Origin: Lunularia cruciata
Lineage: Eukaryota; Streptophyta; Marchantiopsida; Lunulariales; Lunulariaceae
Direction: 5' to 3'
NCBI GenBank assembly: GCA_948567375.1
Contig: OX419761.1
Coordinates: 31,100,243 to 31,164,242, forward strand
Length of the DNA: 64,000 nt
Shown here: positions 23,425-35,879 of the stretch, piece after piece
Position numbering within the stretch: position 1 is the first letter of the stretch
Layout of the letters: each line of letters opens with the position of its first letter
Translations under genes and position numbers: made by a program
The notes under the pieces: generated by a model
Database searches by the model: none
Seen by the model: the letters and a program-made list of their open reading frames with translations, nothing else
What the model was told of the DNA's origin: nothing

Positions 23425-24420
23425 ACGATGTTGAGATTCTCTCTTTCAAATATCTTACTCATGGATAAATTCTAACCACCTTAAAAGCCTCTCCATGTCA
23501 TCAATACCCTCTTCCTCACTCCATTCATCTAAACCCCAAGAGTACCAAGAGTTTGCACATTCATCAAGTGTCCACTCAAAACTCCCTCCCTTTGACCTTG
23601 GAAATTTAATTTCTTATTCATGTACTTTTACTTTCTACCGGAGTATTTTGCAAGTACTAAAGCATGCCATTTTAAATCTTGCCATGTGGCTTCAAATCAA
23701 AACCTTCTCCTAATTCTTAATAGACAGAATTGTTGATTGAGTCTTTGTTGGCACCACCAAGGAGCTAATCAGAATGCATCAATCCAAAATTGCCACCTGT
23801 CATCTCAATTTCAAATTGACTTGCACTAATTAATGCTTAATTAAATTTTACAAAATGCCCCGTAACCTATAAAAACCTACAGGTCATCTTTTTCACTAGG
23901 GGTAGTGAAAAATGTTTCATAGACCTCATATCAATTTTATGACTATGGACCACCTCCCCTACTAGTTTTTGAGTACCCGATCTCTTGTACCCTGGCAATA
24001 ATAGACCTCCTGTAAAGTTTTATTCCAGGATCTTCAAGGAAACCAAATAGCCATTTTTTTATCCTCAAAATAAGTCTGTCCAGAGTTCCAAGTTCTCTAT
24101 ACTTTTCGTATTTTAATAAACATCCATCCAGTTGTTATTCGATGAGTTCCCCCTTTTGTAGACAACAACGACGCTAATAGCCGGATTTTCTGGATCTTTC
24201 TCGTGAATTACTTTTGGTCATATGGTTTGGCGTGTAACCGACGCTTTGAATCTTCTTGGAGCTTTGAAGATCTTAAGTACAGTCGAGCATATTTCTCGTA
24301 CCTATACTATTGGGGCTTAGCCCCATTTTACCTTGTTTTATGTTTTATTCTATTGGGTGATGGGTCTTCCCATCCTACGCAGTCGCCTTTCCCTTTGGAG
24401 GTTCTGTTTGAGGTTAATCG
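23425..24420. repeat. Unclassified repeat related to 33640-33800
   Basis: Positions 24275-24375 and about 33695-33775 share an 80-bp block ending in GATGGGTCTTCCCAT, with roughly two thirds identity by eye. The family is not known to me. The remainder of the stretch shows no gene. Confidence 0.45.
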
Positions 24421-25617
24421 TTGGAATTAACCTCTGTTGTCAGGCATTGCATGAGCCCCGAGTTCCAGTTAGAAAGGATTCTGAGCAAATCAACCTTGCC
24501 TTTAAGAGCGTTGCCTTTAAGAGCAGTTCTCGTTACTACTTTATTTTCAGGCAAAGAATATACAGAAACAAAAGAGGTGGTGTCAAATTTTTTGTCTGAA
24601 TCCGTAATCCGTACCCATTCTACAGGTAAACTTCCGCCCAAGGAGCCGAGATGGAGCTTCATCTGGCGGTGTAAAGACATACCCAACAATCTGATCGTTT
24701 TCACTCCCTAGAAAATTCGAAGAGTCATACAGCAGAATGCGTAAGTGCACTACAGTGTGCAGTGTAAACAGGTAATACCCGGGATATACAACAATTTTGT
24801 GCATGTTGACCGTCGAGACCAAAATACGCAGGATGGTTTGAAATGTCTCCAGTTACTGACATTCAATTTGAGGATTGTAACGACTAGGGAACGACAGTCA
24901 AAGAGGAATTTGAACGGAAACATCTAGAAAGTATTTGTTCACTTGAACAGTTCGTTGCAGGGAGGTTGAGGATCACCGCAAATTGGAGTATTTGAAGAGA
25001 ATCTTCATCTTAGCAACTAGAACCAAAGATCCAGGATAAAACAAAGATCTATTCGATCTCGGATATGCTCGTCGAGACCGAACTCAAATCAAGGATCAAT
25101 GTCTGTATTGACAAACCAATGCGGTGGTCTAAACAAAATTCTTGTCGAGAGCTTTCTTTTAAGCATTTCGAATGCTATGGTACAACATGACTCTCTTAAT
25201 AGGTTGTAGAGCACTCCCTCTTACCATAATCTGCTCTTTTCGTAACTTTCTACACATATAACTGAAGGATCCACTTCACAGTATTACTACTTTATGAAGT
25301 GGATAGTTCAGAATGACGAGCTACAGTAACCCTAACACAAGGTTACTCGATGATTGCAACATCTCTTTGGTCGCCCCACTGTCCACTTCAATGACGTGAA
25401 ACAGAAATGACTCTGATGTCCCAATCAACACTATTGTGATCAAAGGGAAGCTGAGAGATCAAATTCTAATTCCTCTGAGATTTGACGACTAGGATGTGCT
25501 CGGGTTCGGAATGGGAGAACTAAGTGCGTGCTAAATTACTCCTAACAAAGAAGTATTCGCATATTTCAAATCGGGTTAGATCCACCTTGACATTTGAAGT
25601 CGTAAATATGCCTCTAT
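24421..25617. other. Intergenic region downstream of the aquaporin gene
   Basis: No gene was recognised. Base composition is more even than in the flanking retrotransposons. Confidence 0.4.
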
Positions 25618-26472
25618 CTATACCATGTAAATGTTGGGAATAGTTTGTTGCGAGCAACCAGATAGGGAGGTGGCACCGAATTCGGCTGATCGTTCGTATA
25701 TGGGGTTCTCCATAGAATGTATTTTGATAGGCAATGCATTTTGTAACTTCGAGTTCTTCGATTCCAAATTCAAAAAGACCTGCGTGTAAGCAAAAGCTGC
25801 ACATGCAGCTCCAAGTAACGGCCCAATCAAATAAATTCTGAACCCTTGCCACTCACCTTTCCATACCGCAGGTCCAAGAGTTCGAGCAGGATTCATGGAA
25901 GCACCTGTGAAAGGAACTCCCACCAAATGGTCCACGAACACTGTGAACCCAATAGCAAGGGGAGCAGTATTTCTAGTACCAGGGGAGTCAACCGCAGTTC
26001 CAAAGATCACGAACACAAGTGTGAATGTCAGCACGAACTCGAACACAAACCCATCAAATTCGGTGAGTTCTGGATTTAACGAATGAGCCCCTAATCCTCC
26101 ATGCAGCTCTTCCGGGATCCCATTTACCAATCCTGCACCGGCTATGGCCCCTAAAAACTGGGCGATTATATACATGATTCCTTGCATGAGTGGAATCAAC
26201 TTAACGACAACCATGCCGAATGTGACTGCGGGGTTGATGTGCCCTCCAGATAGGCCTGCAGTAGCTGATGCGAGTGCTGCGATTGCTAGACCGTGGGCTG
26301 AAGCGATGACCAAGAGTCTGGATGCATCCAGCTTATCCAGAAGAACTCCTGATGAAACCACAGCTCCACATCCCAAGTACACAAACAAGAACGTGGCGAT
26401 GAACTCCGCAGCACTCCCGATCCAAACCTCTCTTCTTATAAGAGGTCGCAAAAAATTTGGGAATCTGGCCAT
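25618..26472 (-). CDS. Aquaporin, hybrid intrinsic protein (HIP)-like
   Basis: An intact 284-residue major intrinsic protein, intronless. Both pore loops are present: GGHINPAVTFG (NPA at residues 80-82) and GASMNPARTLGPA (NPA at 194-196). By alignment to TIP spacing, the aromatic/arginine filter is His60, His182, Ala191, Arg197. Tonoplast TIPs have His then usually Ile; plasma-membrane PIPs have Phe then His. Having both His residues is the defining pattern of the HIP subfamily as I recall it from Physcomitrella and Selaginella. Six hydrophobic segments fit the fold. The start is the first Met, just before an N-terminal half like that of TIPs. The C-terminal tail (from about residue 236) is longer than in TIPs. 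Likely a water channel of an internal membrane; location is inferred. Confidence 0.92.
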   Translation of the reverse strand: MARFPNFLRPLIRREVWIGSAAEFIATFLFVYLGCGAVVSSGVLLDKLDASRLLVIASAHGLAIAALASATAGLSGGHINPAVTFGMVVVKLIPLMQGIMYIIAQFLGAIAGAGLVNGIPEELHGGLGAHSLNPELTEFDGFVFEFVLTFTLVFVIFGTAVDSPGTRNTAPLAIGFTVFVDHLVGVPFTGASMNPARTLGPAVWKGEWQGFRIYLIGPLLGAACAAFAYTQVFLNLESKNSKLQNALPIKIHSMENPIYERSAEFGATSLSGCSQQTIPNIYMV

Positions 26473-27324
26473 CGCAAGGAGTTTGTAGGCTTAATGCATG
26501 TGCTTCGGAGTCCAGTTCTATCCTACTCCTCGAACTCAGATTCTGATTTATCAAGAGATTTGCAAATCTAAACTACAGTCAATATCAATCTGTGTTCATC
26601 CTTTATTTCAGAAATTAAAACCCACACTGAGACTATGATCATACTGAAGCAGGAGACTTCCTTGAGCTATCTTCGGAAGCCATAGGCCATTCTTGTTGCA
26701 ATTCAAGCACGCCAGAAACTCCTACCGAGCTTTTGAAGTCGAGATGCTTCGCAGCTGATGATATAAGGAGCTGATCATACATATGATTGCTCAATCTGAA
26801 AATGATTCGACAGCAGCAACGCTGGGAGTAACTGTTTGTCGCTTAATCAATTGTCCAATACGTTCGAGTCCAAGTCCAGCATCTAGTGTGCGAGAGTGCA
26901 CATTCAGATATCCTAAGTTCTGTAGCTCTATTTAGATTGCCGACAGTTAGAGAGGTTTTACTGAACGCAAAAAATAAAAGGCATCATAAGAAGCTGAAGC
27001 TGCTCAACTGGGGTCGTACACGGTACTTGCTCACACACGACTTGTCAAGCTTGCACAAGATTCGTCTAGAGCATTTCTTCTAGTAGCAACGACACTTTCC
27101 CAATGGAAATTCAAAATTTATTGTTTTGTTTAATAACACTTTTCAAGAAAAACGACGCACATAAGATGACAAAGAGGACGGGGAGACCCCATCAAGCCGT
27201 TCAAGGATACCTTTTGAATGTACATCGCCGCTCACGCCTTGTTGTCAAGTGGAACACCGATGAATATTTTTCAAGGTCCCTATCAGAAATAGTTTATATA
27301 CTCAAAGTTGGGAAGTTTTCTACA
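26473..27324. other. Upstream region of the aquaporin gene
   Basis: No gene or recognised repeat was seen; it should hold the aquaporin promoter. Confidence 0.4.
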
Positions 27325-27410
27325 CCGACCTTAGCTCAGTTGGTAGAGCGGGAGACTGTAGTTAGATCACAGACATCTCTAGGTCGCTGGTTCGAATCCG
27401 GCAGGTCGGA
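27325..27410 (+). tRNA. tRNA-Tyr (GTA) with a 13-nt intron
   Basis: Acceptor arms CCGACCT (27325-27331) and AGGTCGG (27403-27409) pair, with discriminator A at 27410. The D arm TAGCTCAGTTGGTAGAGC is canonical. Anticodon stem GGAGA (27351-27355) pairs with TCTCT (27376-27380) around a CTGTAGA loop once the intron at 27362-27374 is removed after position 37, the standard place. T arm GCTGGTTCGAATCCGGC is canonical. A short T run (27418-27421) follows and may terminate Pol III. Eukaryotic tRNA-Tyr genes typically carry such an intron. Confidence 0.97.
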
Positions 27411-28344
27411 GCCCTACTTTTGAAGTCTGGAGGGTGACCTTCTTTGTCTTAATCATTTTCCGTCTTGCCAAAACAGGTTTTGAAAGACTGCATATGTAGC
27501 TGGGCAGGCCGTCTGTCGGTCGTATCTCTAAAGGATAACTCAAAACCTGTCTAGCATGAAAGTTGATGGGGATGATGAACGTCCAGTAAGGCTACGTACG
27601 TACCTGGTGAAAATGTTCACTGCAACAGGGTCTTGAGGCCCCCCAAAGCCCGCCGTATGACACTGAATCTTCCAAAGGTCATGACAAAGAGAGATTGTGA
27701 TATTGACGATCTGGAAGGTCCTTTACGAGTGTCGTCTCTAGTTTCTTCATCAAGATCAGTGCGACTCAGCGTTTGCGCGATCAGAACTTTGTGTCTTCTG
27801 ATGGTACTAGCCACTTCGATAGACCGTCGGTGGATACACCGGGGATGCTGAGCGTTGTAAGTAATGGTATTAGAGATTAGGGACAGAGCCTCTTCAGTAT
27901 TTGGATTCCTTGTAGCAGGTGTTGATACACAGGGGACATTGAGCGTTTGTAATAATTCTATTAGAGACTAGGGAGACAGCGTAGTTAGTATTTGTGTTCC
28001 GTGTGTAGCAGGTGGCAAGATCGTGTCTTCCAAGTATGTCTTATTCTGCTTTGTGGCCAGAATAAGCAACTAAGAGATGGCAATTTAATTTAATTGCTGC
28101 ATGCCGGACTCATGCATGCTGGTAGTGGTTCCGTGCACTGTCGGGAAGCAAACAGAAGAGTGCCAAAATTGTTTCTCATTGTCTTTCATTCATAAGGGAA
28201 CTCAATCGTTTGAAATCATGTTTCAGAAATCGGGAAGTAGGTTCAACATTTTTCAACCTTTCCAATATACCGTGATTTGAGGAATTTTATGGTAGGCACA
28301 TGAACAGGAACGGTCGATGATACAGTCCTCACTTATTTTAATCT
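27411..28344. other. Region between tRNA-Tyr and the SDR gene
   Basis: It holds the tandem repeat at 27833-28015 and probably the SDR 3' untranslated region near 28300; nothing else was recognised. Confidence 0.4.
27833..28015. repeat. Diverged tandem duplication, period 91 bp
   Basis: The block from GATACACCGGGGATGCTGAG at 27833 to GTAGCAGGT recurs from 27924, with scattered substitutions. Confidence 0.8.
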
Positions 28345-31300
28345 TCACTTTTCATCAATGCCTGCATAGATACCAGCTTGCTCCCACAAACTCGAGCTAA
28401 GTTGCCTATCATAAGCAAGTTTAAATGCTGGCACTTCTTTAACGTCAGACCAAATCCACCCCCTTGATAACCGTCGCACGGGCCAGTCAAAACTCGAGAG
28501 CACTATATGTGCTATGATCCATGGTACAGTAAATTTATGCGAAGGACTAGCCGTTACCTGCAAATAGGCAGAACATTAATATTGCACTCCTCGGCAAAGT
28601 CTTTTGTGTATTCTTCTCGACATTCGTATACATAGAGGATTGTCATGACAAGGAGTTATGCGCGTATGCTTGACAAGGCAATTGAGTGAGACATATTGAC
28701 TACTCCTGCATTTTCCATACATTAAGTTAATCCGCGAGAGGAAGTCGACACTTAACACATCCAAAACTTGGAGGAGAGAGGAAAGGGATGTAGGAAGCGC
28801 CTACCACAGGCGAGGCAAAACCTCCTCGAGCGTAAAAGCGGAAAGGCCTGCCCCCTTTCTTTGGTGCACTATAAGGTGCAGTAGCCGCATGAATGACAGG
28901 CTTGGCTCCATCCCAAGTTGGAGCATAGAAGGCCTGTTAGTAGGTCATGTTTCTAATTTAGCTTGATTCACCACCAAAAAGTACCTACATTCTCGTGAAC
29001 AGAACTGGTGCGAAAACTATTGCAGATGCACAATCTAGCAATGCTACTTCTGTCTAGTACATCCAGTTGTCGGATGATGTCTTGGAATACACGTCAATCA
29101 ATACGCAAGGGGCCATCATCAGAAGGCAAACTGGATGACTAACCTTCATAATCCAGGAAAGAGGTGGTTTGCTGAAGATTTGATCTCTCCATATGTCACT
29201 CCAGACTGCACCTGTTCGAGACGAAATTCCAAGTTACTAGGTCTACCATGGCTTCCCGTATAAACTAGTGGGTATGAAATATCGCTTAGAAGAATCACCC
29301 ACCTAGAACGTCCGAACATCCCTAGCGGCAAGTAAAGTATGGACTGGTATGCAGAAATAAATGAGGCACCTTGCATGAGTAAGTTTAGAACACGCAAGGA
29401 ACAAAGGTAACAAGGTCTCTACCTGGATCAACGGCGGTTGACTCAATACCGGCACCTGCGTGAAAACAATTGCACTAAAAATTAACACTGAACCCCACGA
29501 GGTTAATCACGTTGGCTAATATTGGAGTCTAATGCGAAATCACTCCGAACGTGTTGGAAAGAGAAGCAGAGCACGTTTGTCACGATTCAAACTCCATTCT
29601 AGGTGCCTTCCCCAGTATGTGACCTACAGAACTCACAGAAATCCTAGTACGCGGTCTTATCATACCAATCTTTCAAGTCAAGTAAAATCGACGCACACAT
29701 GAGATGCAACTCTTCTTACTCATCTCCTTGTGAATGACCCAAATCAAGAAGTTTCTTCATGAGAAAAATTTGATTCAACCTTCTTACCTTGCCATCGTAT
29801 TTGAGCCTCATGCGTGAACATAACATTGGCGAGTTTGCTCCGAGTATATAAACCCGATTCTGAATCTGTTAAGAACTCAACCTTTTCCAGACCAATCACA
29901 TAGCATAAAACGAAGGTCCATGTCATTCATGTAACATCAGTCCTGTACCCAAGCAGGTAGGTTGCAACTTCAAAGAAGAAGTTCCATTGGCACTTATTCA
30001 ACTTCAGGGGATAAGATGTGTTTGAGGTATAGAGAGCGCAGAGACTTACCGGATCAAACTTATCTGAGTGGCGGTGCATGATCGACGATACATTTACAAC
30101 CTGGACAAATGATCTGGTTTTTCAGTATTGGCTGGATAGGCTGACTCCCAACTCTCTGACAGTCGCGTGCAGGGTGATGCACTGTTTCATTTATCGAATA
30201 TTGCACATATATTCTCGAATATTTTCTTATAGCGCCATACGTTGTAAGTGCGTGGCAACGTAATACTTGAACGGTCAATATGGCGTGTACAACTTGAATA
30301 CTACTCCACAAAAGCACACCATGTTTCAATTCTGCAAAATAACATGTGCTACATCCTTGCTCACCCTTGAAGGAGCTCCGGTTCTTAACTCATCTTCCAA
30401 TAGGCGAGTGAAGGCATACGGCCCCAAAAAGTTCACCTAGATATACAAAGACAGTTAATAAAATGCTTGCTTCAATAGGTGCCTGCCATTGAACTCTTCT
30501 CAGCCAGCTTCCACAGGGGCTCATCAAATATCACCACCGTCACCAAATTTATCAAGACAACAGGAGAATACAAAACAAAGCTACGAAAGATCATAGCTGG
30601 GGCGACCTGTTTCACGAGATTTGAAACTAAAGTGGTCCTCACACCTGTGCTAAACCACCAATGCCTTCTGGTGTATACTGTTGTGCGCATGCATTCAGTC
30701 CCGCATTATTTACCTGAACAGCACAAAGGGATGTTTACTTTCCCCAGCTCAAAGTCACAGATTGTCACTTGTTATATAGAAGTAGGGTTACGGTTCCCCA
30801 CCTACGACAACTAGATGGCCATATGGTCATGACATATCTTTTCAAGTTGTGGTACAAACGGATCAAACCTTCAACATTTGGTTTTTCATATAAGAAGATA
30901 GATCGTTCCCGATCGTATGTTTTCTGAGCCATAAAGAGGGGTAAAACAGTTTCAACTGTATATTTCAGCAACGTTAATTCCATAATGTTGCCGTCTTACG
31001 TGACCATCTGTAAGCAGTAAACTTCAAATCCAGTTCAAAACTTGCTTAAACTTTAAGCTCATAACTTACAAGAATATTCAGAGGTAGCTTCTTTGACTTG
31101 AACTCAGATACACATCTTCGAATTGAATCCATACTCAGCAAATCACAGTGAAGTATCTCCAAATCAGCACTTGGGCAAGTCTGCGCGAATGCAAGAACTG
31201 TTTAAGACATCGCACATAGAAATTTCATTTGATCAAACCTAGGAAACTTGTCGTAAAAGGCCTCATAGACTTCAGCAGTTCCACGCAACAAAGGTAGACG

Positions 31301-32190
31301 TGACCAACTCCACTGTAAGTTAGTTTGATGTCGCAGGCACAAGCAGTTCTGCAGCACCAGGGAACCTGCTTCAGCCGGTGGTCGAGAGGTCGAGCGAGGA
31401 CCTTCAAGCCATATGTTCAGATGGATAAAACCACCAACAATCCAATATGCTATACCACGAAATCAAATAGCCATGATGTATAGCTTTTTGATCCAAATCT
31501 TAAAGTATAAATAATTAGTCAAGGACGTCAATATGTCTATCTTCTGGCACAGTAGAAATATGGCAGATACGTTACATACGTCGTGAATATAAGCCACTGC
31601 TTCACGACCCTTGTCCACGTTACGGCAAGCCACAAACACTTTCACTCCCTGTTTTGCAAGAGCTAGGGCCGTCTCCCTGTGAGAGGACAAAGAAGAACAA
31701 AGGGTCAGTTTACCGACTTGTACTCGTACGTGCGGCTAAGACTTCTACAGAAGGGGGCCACTCAAAAGTTTTACGACCCAAAAATACCCAAGAACTAGGT
31801 TTTGAAACGCATGCACTATAGGAGTTTATAGGAGTCATGCACACGGACCGATATCACGTCTCTAGGAGAATTAATTTTGTGCTAATACAACGAAGTCTCT
31901 TCATGATTTAATATTCACTGGTGGACATATTTTTGCAAAATGCGGTATCCATACTTCGGACACCTAAGATTTGCCTCAACTGAGTCTAAGTAAGAAAGTT
32001 GAACTATGTGAACAATGCTAAGGAGGCCGAGAAGGTCCATAGTTTGTTAACCAGCAAAAACTAAAGAGTATGCTGACAGTTTTCTGACTAACAGCGAAAG
32101 TGCTGGGAAAGACAACATCGCATGTCTGTTCTACCTTCCAATGCCAGTATTTCCGCCTGTCACAATCGCCACCTTCTGAGGTGGAGCCAT
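28345..32190 (-). CDS. Short-chain dehydrogenase/reductase (SDR, WWOX/retinol-dehydrogenase-like), 11 exons
   Basis: Exons on the minus strand: 32190-32135, 31676-31580, 31180-31070, 30713-30645, 30436-30365, 30100-30050, 29881-29788, 29455-29423, 29211-29144, 28933-28805, 28557-28345 (stop TGA). All introns are GT-AG and phases agree; together 993 nt, 330 residues. Cofactor motif TGGNTGIG is at residues 11-18, NNAG at 90-93, catalytic Ser in VNVSS (about 141), and the active-site pair Tyr164 and Lys168 in YTRSK. It is an NAD(P)-dependent oxidoreductase; the substrate cannot be told. The C-terminal half (AFYAPTWDGAKPVIHAATAP onward) is longer than in minimal SDRs and may sit at a membrane. 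The exon 7 acceptor is the weakest call because its pyrimidine tract is poor, but it keeps frame. No inactivating change was seen. Confidence 0.92.
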
Positions 32191-33313
32191 TTTCACGACT
32201 GATAATCTCAGAAGGAGCTGCTGCTTGTGAGCACCGTCTATCAAAAGCCCGTACAGAATCAAGTCACAGAAATCAGTACTGTAATCAGCTCCGTACAAGA
32301 ATACGAGAGGAGCTGGGCAAGACTCGAATTCTACATTTCTTTCAGGAATTGCTAGATACTTGACCAGAACATGTGATTGCACGCACATGGAGTGGAAATG
32401 AAGTCAGAATTGCAACAATTCGTCTATCGAGTAAGCTGACGACTCTCTTCTCGGTGTTCCTTTCACGCAACAAAGCTCGAAAGCTCGCGGAACATGGGGC
32501 ACAGGGGGACTGAATCCAAACTCTGTGTCCAGACATCCGGAAGAAGAATCGGCCACGAATGGTGGAACATAGGACCAAGTTATTACTGCAAGCGCACGAT
32601 TCAATGTCCGGTCTACTGATCAACGACATCACGGCAATCTTCATCATGACCACCTGCGTCAATCAATCAGTCCTCGGTTGTTGGAGGCCACCGGGATTCA
32701 TGTAAAGATCGCCGTTGGTAGTTGGCGCACGCAATCTTCTTCTCAACCGAGCACCTTCCGATGAAGCAGAGATCATGCAAATGCTGCTTCCTTCCCAGAG
32801 ACTACAAGATCTTCTCAACGAGCGAAGCATTGCATTCTCAAACAATAATGACTGTCACTTGGTGAGGAATCGGAAAGTTCGTTGCTTCCTGCTCCACTAA
32901 TTTCTTCCGCTACTGAATGGCTTAAGGAGCGGGTAAAGGGTACATGGAAAGCCTCTTTCTTCGGAGTAACTGTTTGCAGTGTTAGTGTTTTCTCTCTCTT
33001 CTTCATCGATGGTGGCCACCAATTTCGACATCGTAATAATGTGGAGAGACATGGCTTTCTTCCAATTGTCGGATTTTGAACCCAACTCTTTTCGATGGAA
33101 AAAGTATAGCTCTTCACAGGAAGTCAAGAAAAAGTCAAAGGAGTAAAGAGCGTTGGTGCACGTCTTTTTAATATATCGTAGGCATCCCAACAACAACTTA
33201 TGTTATGAATGTTCCGTGATCATTGTATGGGGTGGGCATAAGTGAGACCATGCAAAATGGGGACATTTCCGTATATGGAAAAACTCACAATTCCTCCAAA
33301 AGTTTGTCAATAA
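32191..33313. other. Upstream region of the SDR gene
   Basis: Short open frames on both strands do not resemble known proteins. It likely holds the promoter and 5' untranslated region. Confidence 0.4.
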
Positions 33314-33455
33314 GTACTCAATAAATGGCAAAATTTGGTGACGCAGTTTAGATTCAGTGAACTTGTTTAATAATATACTTCTAATAGGTACTCAATAAAT
33401 GGCAAAATTTGGTGATGCAGTTTAGATTCAGTGAACTTGTTTAATAATATACCTC
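33314..33455. repeat. Tandem duplication, period 74 bp
   Basis: GTACTCAATAAATGGCAAAA at 33314 recurs at 33388; the copies are nearly identical. Confidence 0.92.
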
Positions 33456-35129
33456 TGAATTTTGGATCTTTTGTTCTCCTTCCTTAACCAAAGAGTGCGC
33501 AAGATCACTCTCACTCTCATACATACATTGTAACATAAGTGTGCCCATGGCTCTTCTGAGGGCATTGACGGGTGCAATCCATAAGTTAGCAATCACATGG
33601 TGATAGCTGGGGTGATGCTTCTTTGATTGTTCCAGTAATTTATAGACCTTACTACTTGCCTAGCTCAGATATCTTAGGTGCGGAAGGGCAGATTTCTCAT
33701 ATTGGTACTATTGAGGCCCAACTCCAATTTACCTCCTTTGTCTCTCCTTTGCAGTTTGATGGGTCTTCCCATACTTCATGTGTTCTATGTTGTCACCTTT
33801 TCCTTTATCCAAAGATAGTACTAGTGGTGAGAACTTAAGAGACCTAAAAGTGATGCATAGTAGGATTATTAGCAATAAGAATTAGTACAACTTACTTGTT
33901 CCCAATATCACTTCTATAATATAATGGTACTTATAAGTTCGCACATCTTCCAAAGTAATTGTATTTTCTTCTTGCTCAAATATGAGATTTTTGAAAGCTA
34001 TCAATGGCTATGGTAAACTCCATAGAGTTTAGTGTGAAATCAAGGTACTCATTTCAATTCCACAACTTACTCATTCTAACACATAATGTTTCTTACAATC
34101 TCTTTCCTGGAGAAAAACATAAAACATAATGTTTCTTACAATCTCCCTCCTGGAGAAAAACAGAAAGCACAACATAATTCTCTACTTCTTAATATCTTTG
34201 CAAGCTTGAGAGGATCAATAAATATTATAGACTTTATTTTAGTAAACTTTTTTCTATTGCCGCATCTCTATTATGAACTTTAATGATAGTTCTAAAGAAG
34301 TTAAGATGCATGTCTTCCATGTGCACCACAACTCAGAGATAGACACATTTAGCAAATTCCTAAATTTTCATGCCAAAATCCATGTAGCTTTGGAATTAAG
34401 AATATGATGAAAGATAATATGATTTAGAGGATGGGTTTGCATTGGATGTTGAACTGAATAGCATTCAGTATCCAAGGTTCTATTTATTTTTTAAGAGTGT
34501 ATGACTATTGTATATTAGTTGAAAATGCTCTTGTTTTTATCTATAGATAACCATATAGTACAAGGGTAAAATTACAATATGGTCTATTATAAAACAATAA
34601 GAAAAACATTGTAGGATTATTTTCTCAATTTTTATTCAATTAAAGGTGAAGATTTAGAATTTGACAAAGTACAGTAAAATCCAACATGCCATTCATAACT
34701 ATAATTGGGAGTTTAGCATCAAATTTTAAACTGTTTTTATTCAAGAAAAGCTTTGATTTAATAATAACTTCCAAGAATAAGTTATCCAACAAGTTACACT
34801 CCCATTAATGATGCATTCTTTATAGATTTTTATAGTTAATGAGATGTTGGAGTATAGGCCAATTGTGATCAGAGAGAAATCAATGGTAGTATAAATTTTT
34901 TAAGATGTAGTAGATCTTTGTTGGGTTGATTAATATCTCATAAATCACTTATATTTTATATCCAATAACTTTAAATAGTTGTTTTTACAATGTGAAATTA
35001 GACCATCAATTATTACAATTATGAAGAAGTAGACTAATCTTTTTTTTTAATGAATCAAGGTTCATCTTTTGCGTGTAGAACTTAGAATGAGTATCTATAA
35101 TTATACAATAGGATGGAAAAGAATGGTAA
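33456..35129. other. AT-rich intergenic region
   Basis: It contains a piece of the repeat shared with 24275-24375 (at 33640-33800) and a 43-bp tandem duplication at 34081-34166 (ACATAATGTTTCTTACAATC repeated at 34124). No gene was recognised. Confidence 0.5.
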
Positions 35130-35792
35130 TGTCATGCATATATACATAGTTACATAATATACATTGTTCTCAACATCATACAATATAGAAGCACAATTCA
35201 CACATAAGTCATACATGAACTCTAAAGTGCCACAATAATCAGTTCATTTTTCCACTCAAATCACACTCAAGTCAGATCTGTAATTGATCTTTCACTCAAC
35301 AATCTGCCAACAATCAGGCATTGATTACAATCAAGCCACCCCACTCTAGCTAAGAGACTTCATGTGACGCTTGCTTGCATTTGTCCACCATAACCATAAA
35401 CTCAAAGGCTCAACATCAAAGAAGTGAGCTCTCTTGAGCTACACTTCAAAGTTATACTCCTCTACTTGACCTAGGTCTCTAGACCTAATGGCACCGTTGG
35501 TGGCCCATCCGATGGTGCAAATGGTGCAAGTGATGGTGGGTCCCACCATATCATCAATAGCCCTAACATGAAATCTGACCGCCAACAAGTAGTACATGGG
35601 CAACTACCAAAATAGTGATGATTCCCAACACTACTACTCTAGCATCCAAGCAAACTAGCTTTGGCACTACAAATCTTGTGATAGCTATTGTGCATATATA
35701 CATTGCTACACAACATACATATTTGTCAATGACATACACTATAGAAAGATAACTCACACAAAAGTCATACATGAACTCTAAAGTGCCACAAT
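35130..35792 (-). repeat. 3' terminal A-B-A block of C2
   Basis: On the minus strand: A (35792-35686, starting ATTGTGGCAC), GC spacer, B (35683-35237), and A again (35236-35130, ending GCATGACA). Both A blocks are 107 bp, the same as in C3. The second A begins right after GATT, the position where the primer site begins at the 5' end of the family. Confidence 0.88.
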
Positions 35793-35879
35793 CACTTCCA
35801 TAGTTGGTGGTTAGTTTCCCTCTAACTCTAGATAGCAATCTACTCCAAGTATATGATATGTCTTATGGTGGGCAAATGT

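Noticed and set aside
24421-24720. Overlapping open frames on both strands as a small gene downstream of the aquaporin
   Set aside because: No recognisable domain, no splice context, and neither frame clearly better than the other.
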